Shown one piece after another: positions 35,130-47,631 of a stretch of 64,000 nucleotides of DNA. Within the stretch, counting starts at the first letter, position 1, and every line of letters begins with the position of its first letter. The notes beneath the pieces were generated by a model that was given only the letters and a program-made list of their open reading frames with translations, searched no databases and was not told the DNA's origin. The translations under genes were made by a program, and so were the position numbers. Location of the stretch: NCBI RefSeq assembly GCF_000715075.1, contig NC_134087.1, forward strand, positions 187,581,276 through 187,645,275, written 5' to 3'. Source of the stretch: Nicotiana tabacum (Eukaryota > Streptophyta > Magnoliopsida > Solanales > Solanaceae).

Positions 35130-35689
35130 TGTTTAACCAAAAAATCTGAGCCTTTGATCAAAGCTAAAAAGAAATTCGGGTTACTGATAATCAGGAGACA
35201 AAAATAAAATATTTTTGTGAATGATGGTAAAGCAATAAAAAAAAATTGTATTTCAGTAAGATTCCAATAGTATTCCTTGTCCTTACAGATGGTGAGTTCT
35301 TCTCCTTTTATAGCTAATCCTAGGAGAAGATGTAATGCCTTTGTCTTAATGAGGCAATTATAAGCAATAAATAACATTAAAAGAAACGTTACACAATCAT
35401 TTCTTTTTAAATCAAATATTCTAACGTATTTGATATTTAATGCTGTATTTAAACTCTTTTACGTCATCAGATTCGTATCTTCAACTTCTTCCGATCTTCG
35501 GTCTTTAGATGACTTGGATAGGTACGAGACTCGTACCTATTTTAGTAACGGTCCGCACCAATGTTGCTTTCTTTTTCCCTTATCTGTTGTCACCCGTGCC
35601 TCTTGGCTATTTATTATGTTTTGACCGTTTGACCAGTCCACGTGTCATGCCACATCACCTATAATGTAAATTCAGTTTTTCCCAATACA
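35130..35689 (-). repeat. 5' LTR of the Tat element
   Basis: This is the 560 bp partner of 21932-22491, about 98% identical. It would hold the promoter for gag-pol. Relative to the other LTR it shows several A or T in place of G or C, as expected from decay of methylated cytosines. Confidence 0.95.
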
Positions 35690-35694
35690 GGTAT

Positions 35695-38044
35695 ATCCTC
35701 GACTCAAGAAGGAAAAAAGGGAGGGACACTAACAAGCAAACCAATCTGACAACTGAAGCAAAAATACAAAACTAATACTAAATTCTCCAATAAAATATAA
35801 GCAAAAGCAACGATAAGTACTAACAAAAGTTTAGGAATATGAAAATACAAATACTTATAACACGAAGGACACTAAAATAAGGAGTCAGGAACCCAATTGT
35901 GGTATTTTGGACAAGTATGACATAAATATGTGTAAAAAAAAAGAGTGATCATTTTTGGACTTTAACGGTATTTTAACCATTAAAATATAGCGCGGTTACT
36001 GGTGTTAGCATGTTCACGCATAACACTTTAAATTACTGCGCTCTATATAGGGCCAATCTTTCTAATAACCCGCCACTTTTTCTTGCACCTTAAAACCCGC
36101 CACTTTACAAATGGAAATTTTTCAAGTCATTTCGCGGTACAATCTCACACCGGCGTGTGTTCACACTACCCTTTGCTACTTTTGTTGAGTCACTGGACGT
36201 GAAGAAATCTCATTGGTTGGATTGATAATGAGAAAGAAATTTATGGATCTTCGAACATCTGTCTTCCTATGTCCCAATTTCTTTATGAGATTTTTCTCTT
36301 TAATTTTGTACAAAAAAAAGATATCTTTTTATATTTAAAATACTTTGATTTGAAGATTTCTTATTTATTTATAGTGACATTTTCTTACAGATATAAAAAT
36401 GTTGTAGTAATATATTTTGGTCAAGCTTTTTAAAAGTATTTCTAAGTTCCATTTTTCTCAAAAATGCTTTTAATTAAGAGTTAAAAGTGTTTATGTTAGC
36501 ATCCATGTATGTGATATGTATACATTTATGGATGGAGTAATTGATATACTTGGCCCTTTTTCATTTTATGTGAATAAAAAGAAAAAGAACATGTGTGGTT
36601 GCCTTGTTGGCATTCCCAATGTATGTAGGCGGCGGATTTTTAAGAGTGATAGTGCACAGATTTCAGGCACTAAACTAGTATATCGCAGTAAATTTGTGCG
36701 TTATATCTTAACGATAAAAGTTACCGTTAAGATATAGTGCGAAGAATTTCGACGTTATATATAGTAAAATAACTTCTTTCTTTTTTAAGGTAACATTTGT
36801 CCAAAAAGATAATAAAAAAGTTAGGACTCCTAAAATGAGGAATGCTTCGATTAGAAAGGAATAAAGATGCACATGCTGCTGCGGGAACCAGAACCAGCTG
36901 CCAATTAAAATACAACTCATGACAGTGTAAAAGTGAGTGTTGAGCAGTAAAGACTACTCCGTAAAAGCCTTCACGAGAATAGTGTCTAAACTGCTTGAAC
37001 AGTTAAACAAGCTTTAAAAGTAGCAGTGCTAGTTACTCAAATAGCCGATTTGGCCAAGCTTATTTTAAGTAATATCTTTTTTAAAATATTTTTGGCGAGA
37101 AACAATTTGTGTTTGACTAATTAATTTGAAAAACACTTTTGAACAGCAATTAATGTTCGGCCAAACTTATAAAAACTAATTTTAATTGTATTTTTCTCAA
37201 AAGTGTTTTTGGAGAGACAATATTTTTTTCTGCTTCCCCAAAACTACTTTTGTTTCTCCTCAAAAACACTTTTTTTTCTTCCAAAAACTTGGTCAAACAC
37301 TTTAATTTTGAAAAAAAAGGCAAAGTGCCTTTTGAATTGGAAATGCTTGACGAAAACACGCTAAAAGTCTAATTCTAAAAACCTCCTTCCATTTCCCATG
37401 TGAAGGATTTTTCTTCCCCTTTCTTCCTAAGCCCCCAAGAGACCAATATCTATCCTTCCATGAAACACACAATGAAAAATAATAACAACAACAATAATAA
37501 TAACAACAACAAAAATTTAGTGTAATCCTATAAGGTGAGATCTGTGGTTGTTTCCGATAAACTCTTGAAAAAGAAGCAGAAACTAACAAGCAATACCAAC
37601 AACAAGAAAATATGATAAAATATTCATGGCAAAACTAGAATACAATTTTTGAATTATTTTTACCATTGCCTCCCCCCTCCCCACCCCAAGCCTGACTCTT
37701 TGAACACACACACACTCTCTTTCTCTCTATAAAACCCCCAAAGATCCTCCTTTTTCGAAGCTTAGGACACCAGATCTCTTAAAGATGCCTACTTGCTGAG
37801 GTGATTTCTCTCATCAGATACCCAAACGGTTTCTCGGTTCTTCCCCTTTTGTCTCTCTCCAATGCATTTTTACGTATAAACTCTATCGACAAAGTCACAC
37901 AACGAACACTCGCATATTTGTCGTATTCGATCCCTTTTTTTTTTTTTTTTTTTTGATTTCTTATACGAAAAAAGGTTCGATTTTTATGTAAAAACTAAAA
38001 GTCTTTGTTTTATTGCAATAACACAGAGAGAGTTAGGGGACGAT
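35695..38044. other. Spacer upstream of the ULTRAPETALA-type gene
   Basis: AT-rich spacer with a SINE-like remnant at about 37470-37555 (ACAACAACAA, TAGTGTAATCC, GAGATCTG, GTTGTTTCCG). The last 400 bases are pyrimidine-rich, with CTCTCTTTCTCTCTATAAAA and a long T run (37937-37953), and are taken as promoter and 5' UTR. No gene was recognised. Confidence 0.45.
37728..37734 (+). promoter_or_regulatory. TATA box of the ULTRAPETALA-type gene
   Basis: TATAAAA follows a CT-rich stretch about 310 bases before the start codon, leaving a long leader. This is the best TATA match in the region; transcription start is not known. Confidence 0.45.
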
Positions 38045-41000
38045 ATGTTCAGTGAAGAAGAGTTGAGAGAGATAAGTGGAGTGAAGAGAGGAGATGATTA
38101 CGTGGAAGTCATGTGTGGATGCACCAGCCACCGTTACGGTGATGCTGTTGCTAAACTTAGGGTTTTCTCCTCTGGTGAACTTGTAATCTCCTGCGATTGC
38201 ACCCCTGGCTGCCCTGAAGGTTTTTACGTCGCCAATATTTTTTGTTTCTTCTTAAGAAATGTGTTTGCGTTAAATGCATGTTCTTGATTCTACTATGGGC
38301 TTACGATGGAATGTTGTTTTTGTGTTTTTTGAATTGACGCGTTGTTGTTTTTTTTTAATAAAAAAACAATATTTCATGTATATGATAATTTTCTTGAGTG
38401 TGGGATGTTCTTTGTGATATACTCAACAATGACTACAATGACTTTTAGCAGTTCCATATTAATCGGTTTTATTCTATCGATCATTCGAGATGGTTAGCGC
38501 TAATGGTATTTTTATTTTAGAATACCTGCCTACAATAATATTGTACGTTTGATATGTGACTCTTCTGTAGATGATTTGGTTGGTAAAAAGTGTGATCTTT
38601 GATGATGAGTTCTGTTTATATGGCTTTGATGAAGTGATGTTTATCACTTCAACTCTTCGTACTTGAAGGAAAATATTTTATTATTAGTTTCTGAAAGCTC
38701 TCTACAAATCTTTATTTCCTCCTCAAATAAAAGAAGCTATCAATACCCTTATTTATAGTAGTATGAAACCTATTTTAACTAGTAACACGAAAGCCTATTT
38801 CTATATTTATTCTAACTTCAAATCATATTTAGACATGAATTAAATAAATCAAATCCTAAATAACTAGGTTTCCTACTACAACTTTGAATTAGTTTTCCAA
38901 CAATACTGCGTGCACTTTTAGTATTTCTGATTGATGATATGTTCTATTTAGGTGGCAGCAATCTCATAAAGTTATCATGCGATATTGGCTTAAGAAATAA
39001 CCATCCGCAAAAAAAATTCCTTTGACCTTTGCTAATTACTTTCTGGAAGGAGCGTTTACAGTGTGTACTAGTTTAGTTGAACACATGCCTGTAGCATGTG
39101 GCAAGAGAGGATTGCTCAAGTGGTAAGCAAAATGGGGGAGCTCCTAGGGAGGGGTTTAAAAAAAGAAGCCTGCAGCATGCGCATTCCCGAGCAAGTTGGG
39201 ATGGCGGGATGGATCTTCCTTATCCATGTGGCTCCATTTAAAACCGTCTAAGTGCATTTATGAATTCTGAGGATTATTACAAGTTAATTGCCGCTTAAGA
39301 AGCGACACGATATGAACTAATGTACACTTACTTCTTAATAGAGGCACTGTCTCTGTCTGGGAACAAGATACTTAGTTTCTTGAGTAATTTTGAACTTCTA
39401 TTAAGTGCTAGCCGTAGAAGGGCTTTCAAGTTAACAATTAAGCTGGCATTCTTCACTCTAAATGTGGAATTTGTTTTTCCTGCATATAAACTAGGTTGTC
39501 AGATTAGAAAGTTTGAAGTTCTTGGTAGATATATAAGATCAATAATATTGTAGCTTCTTGTGACGCATGTATATTTCTGTATGTCACTTGATCATTGTTC
39601 ATTAGTACGTTCTTACATATTGGAATGAATTTAATATTCTACCCCCTTTTTTTTTATCATCACTGAGTCATTTAGCAATGGTATAATTTGTTCTAATTCT
39701 TACCTCTTTGATTTTTATGAAACAGAAAATTATACTGTTTTTATTACCTTATTTGATAGATATTTTCCCATGTGTTGCTTCTAGTAAAAGTTGCTCTTTT
39801 GTGATTAGACAAGCTGACTCCTGCTGCATTTGAGAAACATTCTGGAAGAGAGACATCTAGGAAATGGAAGAATAATATTTGGATCATTGTTGATGGTGAG
39901 AAAGTTCCAGTGGTAAAGACTGCACTACTCAAATATTATAACCAATCTTCAAATAGATCTCAAAATGGGCGAGCTTGTCATCGCGATGAGTTTATCAGAT
40001 GTACTGATTGCAACAAAGAACGCAGATTTCGTCTCCGCACAAATGAAGAATGCAGGAGCTACCATGATGCTTTGGCTAATCCGCACTGGAAGTGCTTTGA
40101 CATTCCTTATGACAAGTAGGTTTCCTTCTCATGCTTAATCTCTTCAATAGTATCTTTTATATATGCAGGCTGTTATTTTCAATTTATTTTTCACATTCAA
40201 AAAAAGATCTCTTCTAATTGATCAATATCCTGTTAAATTAATTTTGATGTCTTTAGCTCGTACACAAATTAAGTACCTATTTCAATCATCCGATAACTAA
40301 TTAATTTTGTGTTCAGCTTGATGAAAGACCATCCAATAGTTAAAAATCACTACATGAATACAACACTCATTCGAGATTGCTAGTTGGAAGTTATATCATT
40401 CCACTCAATGTATTCAAGACATTGCTTTAAACAAGTATTGTCCGGCATGCTTTGTGACAAAAGGTTTCTGATAGAAATGTAAGTTCTGAATAATGAGAGA
40501 CAAAATGTATGAATGTGAATTCTGAGTGTGCTGTGGAATTCGTTCTTGGAAAAGTAGCTGCAAGCATATAAAAAATGTTGGTATCAGAAAAGTGTGCACA
40601 AAATACAGAAGTATAATTTATCTGAAAGGTGTTGTGCAATGAGTGAGACAACTTGCAAGGTTTATTAGAATTACGTTGGATTAATAATACTCTGGCAGAA
40701 ACAGAGATTTTTGTGCAATCAGAAGACTACAATTAGCATTGTGCTTGCTCTCAAGATGTATGGTCGGATCCATGATCAAGGCTTAAATGGTGTAAAGCGT
40801 TGGAGTTTAGTTATGTATGTGATGCTCCAAATATGGAATGAGTAGCTAATTCACAGAAAGATGTCGCATATAGGAAAATGTCATAGTACTTTCTTTGATA
40901 CTAGGAGATATCAAATAATTTCTTACACGCCCCCCCCCCCCAAACTTTGATGGAAAGGAAGTCCTTCCCCCTATCTCCAAGAGAAGATGTGTTGATGGCA

Positions 41001-42108
41001 TACACTATCAGAAGTTAAGGTTGACCAGACTATGTTTTTACTTGAGTAGAACAGATAATAAGTTATTCCGGAAGTGATGTCTAGAATTTATCAAATTATT
41101 ACCATTGTTGTGATTATGTGCTCATGATATCTGTGATATTCACGGTTCAGGAAGTTTAGATTGAGCTCCATTCTATCAAAAGTTTCAAGTTAATGGACAT
41201 GGTATAGACAAGGAAATAATACTGTTTCCTATGTGACTTGGAAATTCGAAATGCAATATTATGAACATGGTTGTAATTCTATCATTCAATTGGACCTACT
41301 CTGCCGGAGGTGCCATGCTATCTGTTTTTGTTCGTTTATACTAATGAATCCTATCCACGCTGCTGAATAGGCGAGGAACATCTCGTTGATATGTCCAATC
41401 TGCTTGGTTATCATTCTTTTTAGTCTGATTTCTTGCTTTTGTTGCTGACTTTGTTTTGGACTGAGTGGGCAGAATGTTTTCTCTAATACTTAACATGCCA
41501 TTTTTGGTGATACTGTGTAGTTGTTGAACCACCAAATAAGTTTCTGTTTTCTCCAGGAAGAGATTATATTTACCACTTAGTTTTACTTGATGCATCATTC
41601 AATTTTCCAAGTTAGTAATGTGCAGTTTGATTTGAGAATTGGAGCCTTTCCCGCTTCTTCTATCATTTTCCCCTTTTCTTTTGGAGTTAGCAGTTTTGGG
41701 AAGGGTAATTCTATCCCAGGCCAATTACCAAAATCTGTACGCTGTCCAATTAACAGTAAAGTTTCTATAACGTGGCTATATTTAGCGAAGACAGACTCTA
41801 CCTTCCTGGTTTTCCTTTATGATGTGTACTATATTTATCATCCCTTTAACAATACCATGTCCATGATCAATATTTTATGTTTTTGTAACTTGTATTCATT
41901 CTGGACATATTTGCTTGCTGTCTTCTTGTGTTTTAGAGTTTCATGTGATGATGATGACGAACGAGCAAGCCGTAGGGTGTACAGAGGATGTTCGCGTTCT
42001 CCAACGTGTAGAGGTTGCACTTCGTGTGTGTGTTTTGGATGTGAAATATGCCGTTTCTCAGACTGCAGTTGCCAGACTTGCATTGATTTCACAAGGAATC
42101 ACCCTTAA
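38045..42108 (+). CDS. ULT1: ULTRAPETALA-type SAND-domain regulator, three exons
   Basis: Exons are 38045-38219, 39809-40115 and 41937-42108; phases join to 217 residues. The start MFSEEELREISGVKRGDDYV and the text CGCTSHRYGDAVAKLRVFSS, KHSGRETSRKWKNNIWV, CHRDEFIRCTDCNKERRFRL and GCTSCVCFGCEICRFSDCSC match ULTRAPETALA proteins. These trithorax-group factors work in the nucleus to control shoot and floral meristem size and help relieve Polycomb silencing. The SAND domain covers about residues 25-125 and a Cys-rich B-box-like motif lies at the C-terminus. At 217 residues it is somewhat shorter than Arabidopsis ULT1, mainly through a shorter linker before CHRDEF. Introns are large (1.6 and 1.8 kb). 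The symbol follows the family; ULT1 and ULT2 cannot be separated here. Confidence 0.92.
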
Positions 42109-43008
42109 TTACTTCTTTTGTCACACCTGAATATTTCTTTCAATTTAGATGGCCATGTTTTTCCCCATCATTAATTCATTTTAACCCCCTTTACATGTTT
42201 ACACCATGTTTTTGCTGACATTCTCTTTCAGGGATTTAACCAAATTTACAATTACAGTCAAAGGCTTTATCTTTTCCTATCTAGTTTTTCGTTTTTATGG
42301 TTCAGACTTCAGACTGGTCCTTTAATTCTCCATACTTTACAACATAATTAGCTGCTGTGAGACACAATGTGTATTTGGTATGACGGAAAACATTGTTCAT
42401 GGAAAATCCTTTTTCATGTTTTGATGAGCAAAAGATATTTTCTGAAAAATATATGAATATTAAAGATAATAACATTAGCAAATTCGAGAAGGAATGCTAG
42501 ACGTTTCTCTCAAATAAAAACCTCATTGGCACCAAGCGTGAGGTAATGCTAGACGTTTGGTAATTTCTCCTCTGACCAGGATAAAAGATCCCATTAAAGC
42601 ATCTAATCCCATGCATAAAATTGCATAGTATCACAAATAGCCACCCCAGGTATTACCCAACCCCCAGGAGAGTTATAAACAAATACACATCTTTCTCATC
42701 CACGATACAGAGATATACCATAAGACCAATAAGTTGATTCTAAATCTAGCATTTTGATGATTAAACCAATCCCTTAGTCCTAAGAGCAAAACAGGAAGAA
42801 CAAATTACCTAAAGAAAGGGTCGTATAAGCAGACATTTGGAACTTTGGGAAAAAAATAAAAAACCTATAATGCAAACTAAAACAGTAACTAGCACTATAC
42901 ACACCCAGACCTACGAGGGAATGGGGAAAAAAATCTGGAAATTAGCTGCTATATGTAGAACCAAAGTTAAAAGTAATTTTCTCCACGGGAAGCACTTTGT
43001 TTTCACCT
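42109..43008. other. Convergent 3' region between ULTRAPETALA-type gene and NAF1
   Basis: The 3' UTRs of two genes facing each other should lie here. A direct repeat of about 45 bp is seen at 42496-42565 (AATGCTAGACGTTT..., twice). No gene was recognised. Confidence 0.4.
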
Positions 43009-46000
43009 TCAATAACGTTGCGCCCTCCCTCTCCCTCTCCCACGGCCAAACCGGCCACCATCACCCCGACCATTTCCTCTCCGGCCACCACCAAAATGAT
43101 TGCCTTGATTGAAGTTCAGACAACCATTAGTATTGCCTGGAACAATAGCAGGTGGATGTGAATTGTTGTCTCCTGTTTCTGGTCCATTCACAGGAACTGC
43201 AGCAGGTTGTTGTGAATTGCTGCTGTCTCCTGTTTGTGGTCCAAAACCACCACTACCCTGAAAATTCGCATTCCAGCCACCAACAAAATGATTGCTTTGA
43301 TTGAAGTTCAGAGAACCGTTAATAGCAGGAACTGCAGCAGGTTGTTGTGAATTGCTGTTGTCTCCTGTTTGTGGTCCAAAACTACCACCAGCCTGAAAAT
43401 TTGCATTCCAGCCACCACCAAAATGATTGCCTTGATTGAAGTTTAGAGAACCGTTAATAGCAGGAACTGCAGCGGGTGGATGTGAATTGTTGTTGGCTAC
43501 CGCTTGTGGTACGTTAACTGGTATCTGACCTCCCAAGTTGAAAGGTAAATGTGCCAGTTGGCCTGGTAAGCCCCCCAAAGCAAATGGTGGTTGATTGAAA
43601 CCATTTTGTCCGAATGCCGGCCAAGGTGCAAACGCTTGCCCTGTGCCAAAATCTGGCTGTAAAAACGGCAAGATAAAGTTATGAGGAGGTCCTGGATTGA
43701 ATTGCTGTTGTAAAGGTACTCCACTAGGCAAAGGCATTTGAAACATTTGCTGAGGATGACATTGTTGTTGCCATGGCATGCCAATTGTTGGCAAAGTATT
43801 AGGTAAGCCCATATTCCCGGGCTGCTGATTTGGGATTATATTAGTCCAAACTCCACTTGAAGGAGCTGCAAAAGCAGGGGCCTGTTGCGGATGATGAAAT
43901 GAAGGAACTAAGTCAGTCCTATTGCCTGACCTCTGTCCTTGGGAAGAACCAGTAACAGGTGGGACAAGATTTTGACTTTGCTCGACTGGTGGCTTCATAG
44001 CTTGCTCACATTTCGAGTTCTGAGATCGATTTCTGAATTTCTTTTTGTCCTTCTTCTTGTTTCCAACTTTCTCGTCATTTGTGCCCCTCTTTTTCATTTT
44101 CAGTATTCTCTTGTACTCAACCTCCTTCTCATCATCTGAAAATTCTTCATCCGTGGGCACCTCTTCATCATTTTCACCAGATGCATCATACCCTTTCTTG
44201 TAAAGACTTCCATCGATAAGGACATGATTAGCAAATTCTGGGACAAGAGAGATCAAAGTGCCTTGGTTGATTTCAGCGGGGACTTCGCTCTCACTATTGT
44301 ATCTTACAATGTAGTAGGGGTTCTTGACAGGCCCAAAAATCTCGTCCACTATACCCAGTGGGGATCTGCTTTCTGTTATCCAAAGAATAGAACCATCACT
44401 AAGAGGATTATGCTTCTCCACCCCTTCTACAACAACTTGGGCACCAAGAATCTGTATTGCACCACATAGAGATCAAATAAACATTTGAATTAAGAATCTA
44501 AAATAATATACAAGCAGGCAGTGTCTGTTCTTGGCCCATCTGCCGAATATAATTACGACGCTAGCCCAAATACACAAAACATATACACTGATTATGTATA
44601 TTATATGTATATTTATACTTAATATATAAAACATAGCTATTATTTTTTAGGGCGGCCCCTCTTTTTTTTTTTTTTGTTGTTGCTTTAAAATAAAATGATC
44701 AAATGCAGTGAGAAATACAATGTGATTTGCTTTTTTGTTTTGTTTTGTCTTACCGCTGAAACAACTCCAACAGGCAGGGTCTGGTGATGCGGTAGCAAAG
44801 TTGCATTCACTATCGGAACCGGGGGAAGAACCTGCAAATGCATGATTAACAAATGACTTAATATTTGCATGCCAAAATGATCATTTGTGAAACAAACCCA
44901 TATTAGTATTCTTAGCTGCCTCGTTTTTTTGTTTGGAAGACACATTTCTTTAAGACTGTTATTATGTCTTCAACTGGATGACCAAGTGAGGAAACATAGA
45001 GAGCAATATTATAGTGTCAATAACATGCAAAACACTAAACAAGTCTACCAGACGATGACAATTAAGTCGACGGATGCAAGTCAGAGTTTACTGAAATGAT
45101 TTATTCAGTACTTACACTTAAAAAAACTGACTTTACCAACCCCCCACCCCAAGCTCTTTCTCCCTAGTTCCTATCTTCTGTCTCCTCTCCTCATTTTTCA
45201 TTTGCTGTCTCTGATATTCTTCATACCTAGGTTCTTTCTTTCTATCTGGATCTATAATGTATGCGCAGAATCCTCTAAATATCACAACTTATACCAGGGG
45301 GAACTGAAGGATGCAGCTTATGCACAAAAGATCTATCACCATTGAACAAGTCTAAGCACTATCAAAATTCTATATGTAAAAGTAGAAGGAAAATTATAAT
45401 CAGACAAACAATTGCAGTCAGCAATAAGTCACAAGCTAACCTCCAGGTCAAAGTACACTACACTGTAAATGAAACATACTTACGTCAATACCACCAAAAG
45501 GAAACTATAACTTGATGATGATAACCACTAGATAAGCCTAAAAACTACTCATTTAAGCCATTCTCCACTTTCTGTATAGCCAAATACTGGGACTTGCCTA
45601 ATGCAGAACATATGTTAACCTCTCAATACGACGAAATGCAAAAACTAGTCAGTCAAGCCCTTTGCCACTTTCTTTATAGGCAAAAAAGTCGGACTGATAT
45701 GCCTAATCCGGAACATATGGGACTGACGAAATGGGTTCAAATGAAACAAAATAGATATTGGGGATTCATTATCCAACCCCAAAATAGATCTGCAGCATGT
45801 ATCCATGGACTGAGGACTTTGTTTTTGCTTCTTTTTTGTTTCCGGTTTTTCCCCCTTTTTGTTGTTTCTGTAAATATAAACCTCAAAGGGCTGAAGACTA
45901 TAACCAAGTAAAGAGTGTCTAGAACAGAGTTATTAGCTTAGCGGCTTACAACAACAACAAACCCAGTGTAATCCCACTAGTGGGATCTGGGGAGGGTAGA

Positions 46001-47247
46001 GTGTACGCAGACCTTACCTCTACCTTAAGAAGGTTTACCCCTATCTTAAGAAGGTAGAGATGCTGTTTCTGGTCAAAAAAATTGTTTAGCCGAGATTCGA
46101 TAAACCACTTTTTATCACTTAAATGTCCAACATGGTAGATATTGTATAGAAACAGCATAATGCAACATTATAATCCATATGCATATGATGTTAGAGATGT
46201 AATCGTTACCGGAAGCTCGTTCTTAGACCTGATGGGTCCTTTAACACCTGAATCCTCCTCCTCATCTTCGCTCCAAGCAACCATCTCATCTATATCTACA
46301 TCTACATCAGATGTTTGTATCTCACCTTCTTCCAATTCCATCTCCCCTTTGATTCCCCATCCCTTTCTATCCTCTCTTCTTTTTCCTCCCTCATCACTAC
46401 TCGTGAACTCGGACAACGATGAACAAGATGAACTCTCTATATCAGACTCAGTATCACTATCACCACCTTGTGACACATCACTCGTTCCTGTGTTTTTCTT
46501 CTCACTTGTCACATTTTTTTCCTCATCCCTACTAATATTTTCACTCTCCCTAACAATATCACTACCACTACTATTTATACTAACTTTACCCATCTTCTCA
46601 ATAACACCCATTTTACTCTTTTCAAGATTCAAATAACTCAATTTTTCACAACCCTCTACATCCCCTTCCTTTTCAACTTCAATTTTCCCATAAATCCCAT
46701 CTATACCCACATCACCATCTCCGTCAACAGCGTCAAAAACTTCAACTTCCTTACAAATTCCACTAAAACCCACCTCATTATCCCTGTCAACAGTGTCAAA
46801 AATGTCAGTTTTCTCACAATTTCCACCAATACCCACCTCATTATCCCTTACAACGGCGCCAGAAACTTTGACTTTCTCAGAAATTCCACCAATACCCACC
46901 TTATCATTTCTGTCAAAAACTTCAACTTTCTCACAAATCCCACCAATACCCACCTCATTACATCCATTAACAGTGCCAAAAACAGCTTCTTCATTACAAA
47001 CCTCAAATGGGTCTTGTTTCACATCAGCCATACTATCTACTGTGGGGCTCTCAGCAAGAAAATCCTTTAAGGAATCAAAATCAAGAAACGAATCAGCAAA
47101 AGAGCAAGAGAACTCGTCTAGGTCAGGGGTAAATATGTCAAATGGGTCAGTTTCTTGCTTAAGCTCTGAAGAGGTTTGATTCTTGATGTCTTGTTCAAGC
47201 TCATTATTACTACCTATTATGGGATCATCATGCAAAAAACCCACCAT
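43009..47247 (-). CDS. NAF1: H/ACA snoRNP assembly factor NAF1, three exons
   Basis: Read on the minus strand, exons are 47247-46210, 44831-44754 and 44451-43009, all with GT/AG borders; phases join to 852 residues. NAF1 is a nuclear factor that holds dyskerin during assembly of H/ACA box RNPs and is later replaced by GAR1. The GAR1-like core starts at the exon 2 boundary (VLPPVPIVNATLLPHHQTLP, VGVVSAILGAQVVVEGVEKH, GSILWITESRSPLGIVDEIF, PYYIVRYNSESEVP), about residues 347-450. The long N-terminal exon is acidic with degenerate GIGGI-type repeats. The C-terminal half is a low-complexity Gln/Pro/Asn/Gly region with repeated GNHFGGGWNANFQ units, ending in a GRGRGRG box that probably binds RNA. 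Intron 1 (1.4 kb) carries a SINE-like repeat. Confidence 0.92.
43083..43480 (-). repeat. In-frame coding repeats in NAF1
   Basis: About three copies of a 130-150 bp unit encode NFNQGNHFGGGWNANFQ, GGFGPQTGD and NSQQPAAVPAINGSL text. Copy number and spacer length differ, suggesting expansion by slippage or unequal crossing-over. They stay in frame. Confidence 0.75.
45949..46070 (-). mobile_element. SINE-like Solanaceae repeat in NAF1 intron 1
   Basis: The plus strand reads ACAACAACAACAAACCCAGT, GTAATCCCACTAGTGGGATC, GGGGAGGGTAGAGTGTACGC, then a doubled AAGAAGGT segment. On the minus strand this ends in a GTTGTTGTTG tail, as in plant tRNA-derived SINEs. It is the best copy in the window; others are at 21837 and 37470. 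No target duplication was resolved. Confidence 0.6.
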
Positions 47248-47314
47248 GTTTAAGGAATATAATTAGGGTTCTTAAAAGAGATTTCATAATAGTTTTAGGG
47301 TGAGAAAATGTGGG

Positions 47315-47324
47315 TTTATATATA
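47315..47324 (-). promoter_or_regulatory. TATA box of NAF1
   Basis: TATATATAAA on the minus strand lies about 70 bases before the NAF1 start codon and downstream of the telo-box, a consistent core promoter layout. Confidence 0.6.
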
Positions 47325-47388
47325 CGGATATGTAGAGTAACGTACGGATTTTGAACTGAGGCATTGCTCGCGGCAAAAGCCGGTTCTT

Positions 47389-47402
47389 AAACCCTAGGGT
47401 TT
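47389..47402 (-). promoter_or_regulatory. Telo-box palindrome upstream of NAF1
   Basis: AAACCCTAGGGTTT holds the AAACCCTA telo-box on both strands, about 65 bases upstream of the TATA box. Telo-boxes are typical of plant ribosomal-protein and ribosome-biogenesis promoters, which fits a snoRNP assembly gene. Confidence 0.75.
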
Positions 47403-47507
47403 AAGGGTTCAGAATATTTTACAAGGCTAAAAGTTTCTTTCTGAAAAATAAAAGAAGAAAAGGCCACAGTATAACCAGAAGGGACTCTGCCTAGGTACAT
47501 CGGGCTT

Positions 47508-47631
47508 TGGGCTTATAATCTCTTCAGTCAATAACATAAAAGACGTCTCAAATCCGAGCTTTAATAAAAAAAAAAAAAAGAGAACTTCATTTATAGCCCA
47601 TCGGGCAAAACAAATTTCATCTGATAGCCCA
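47508..47631. promoter_or_regulatory. Cluster of site II-like TGGGCT motifs upstream of NAF1
   Basis: TGGGCT at 47508-47513 and AGCCCA at 47595-47600 and 47626-47631 match the TGGGCY site II element bound by TCP factors. These often occur together with telo-boxes in growth-linked promoters. Confidence 0.45.

Larger units (their letters stand above)
21927..35694 (-). mobile_element. Complete Ty3/gypsy LTR retrotransposon of the Tat lineage, with nested solo LTR
   Basis: The element spans 21932-35689 and is flanked by GGTAT at 21927-21931 and 35690-35694. Its two LTRs are both 560 bp and differ by about 10 substitutions and 2 indels. On the minus strand the order is 5' LTR, primer-binding site, gag, protease, reverse transcriptase, RNase H, a second RNase H-like domain, integrase, an antisense spliced ORF, polypurine tract and 3' LTR. 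Two RNase H domains plus a long 3' region with an extra ORF are typical of the Tat/Ogre lineage. Without the nested insert it is about 11.06 kb. Gag-pol carries five in-frame stops and two frameshifts, so it is no longer autonomous. The small LTR divergence suggests an insertion within roughly the last million years, depending on the rate assumed. Confidence 0.93.

Noticed and set aside
41838..42108. Alternative ORFs on both strands over the last ULTRAPETALA-type exon
   Set aside because: They are shadows of the Cys-rich third exon, whose splice phase and family match are clear.
46142..46636. Plus-strand Ser/Pro/Leu-rich ORF of 164 residues
   Set aside because: It is the antisense of the acidic first exon of NAF1; the minus strand has the conserved protein.
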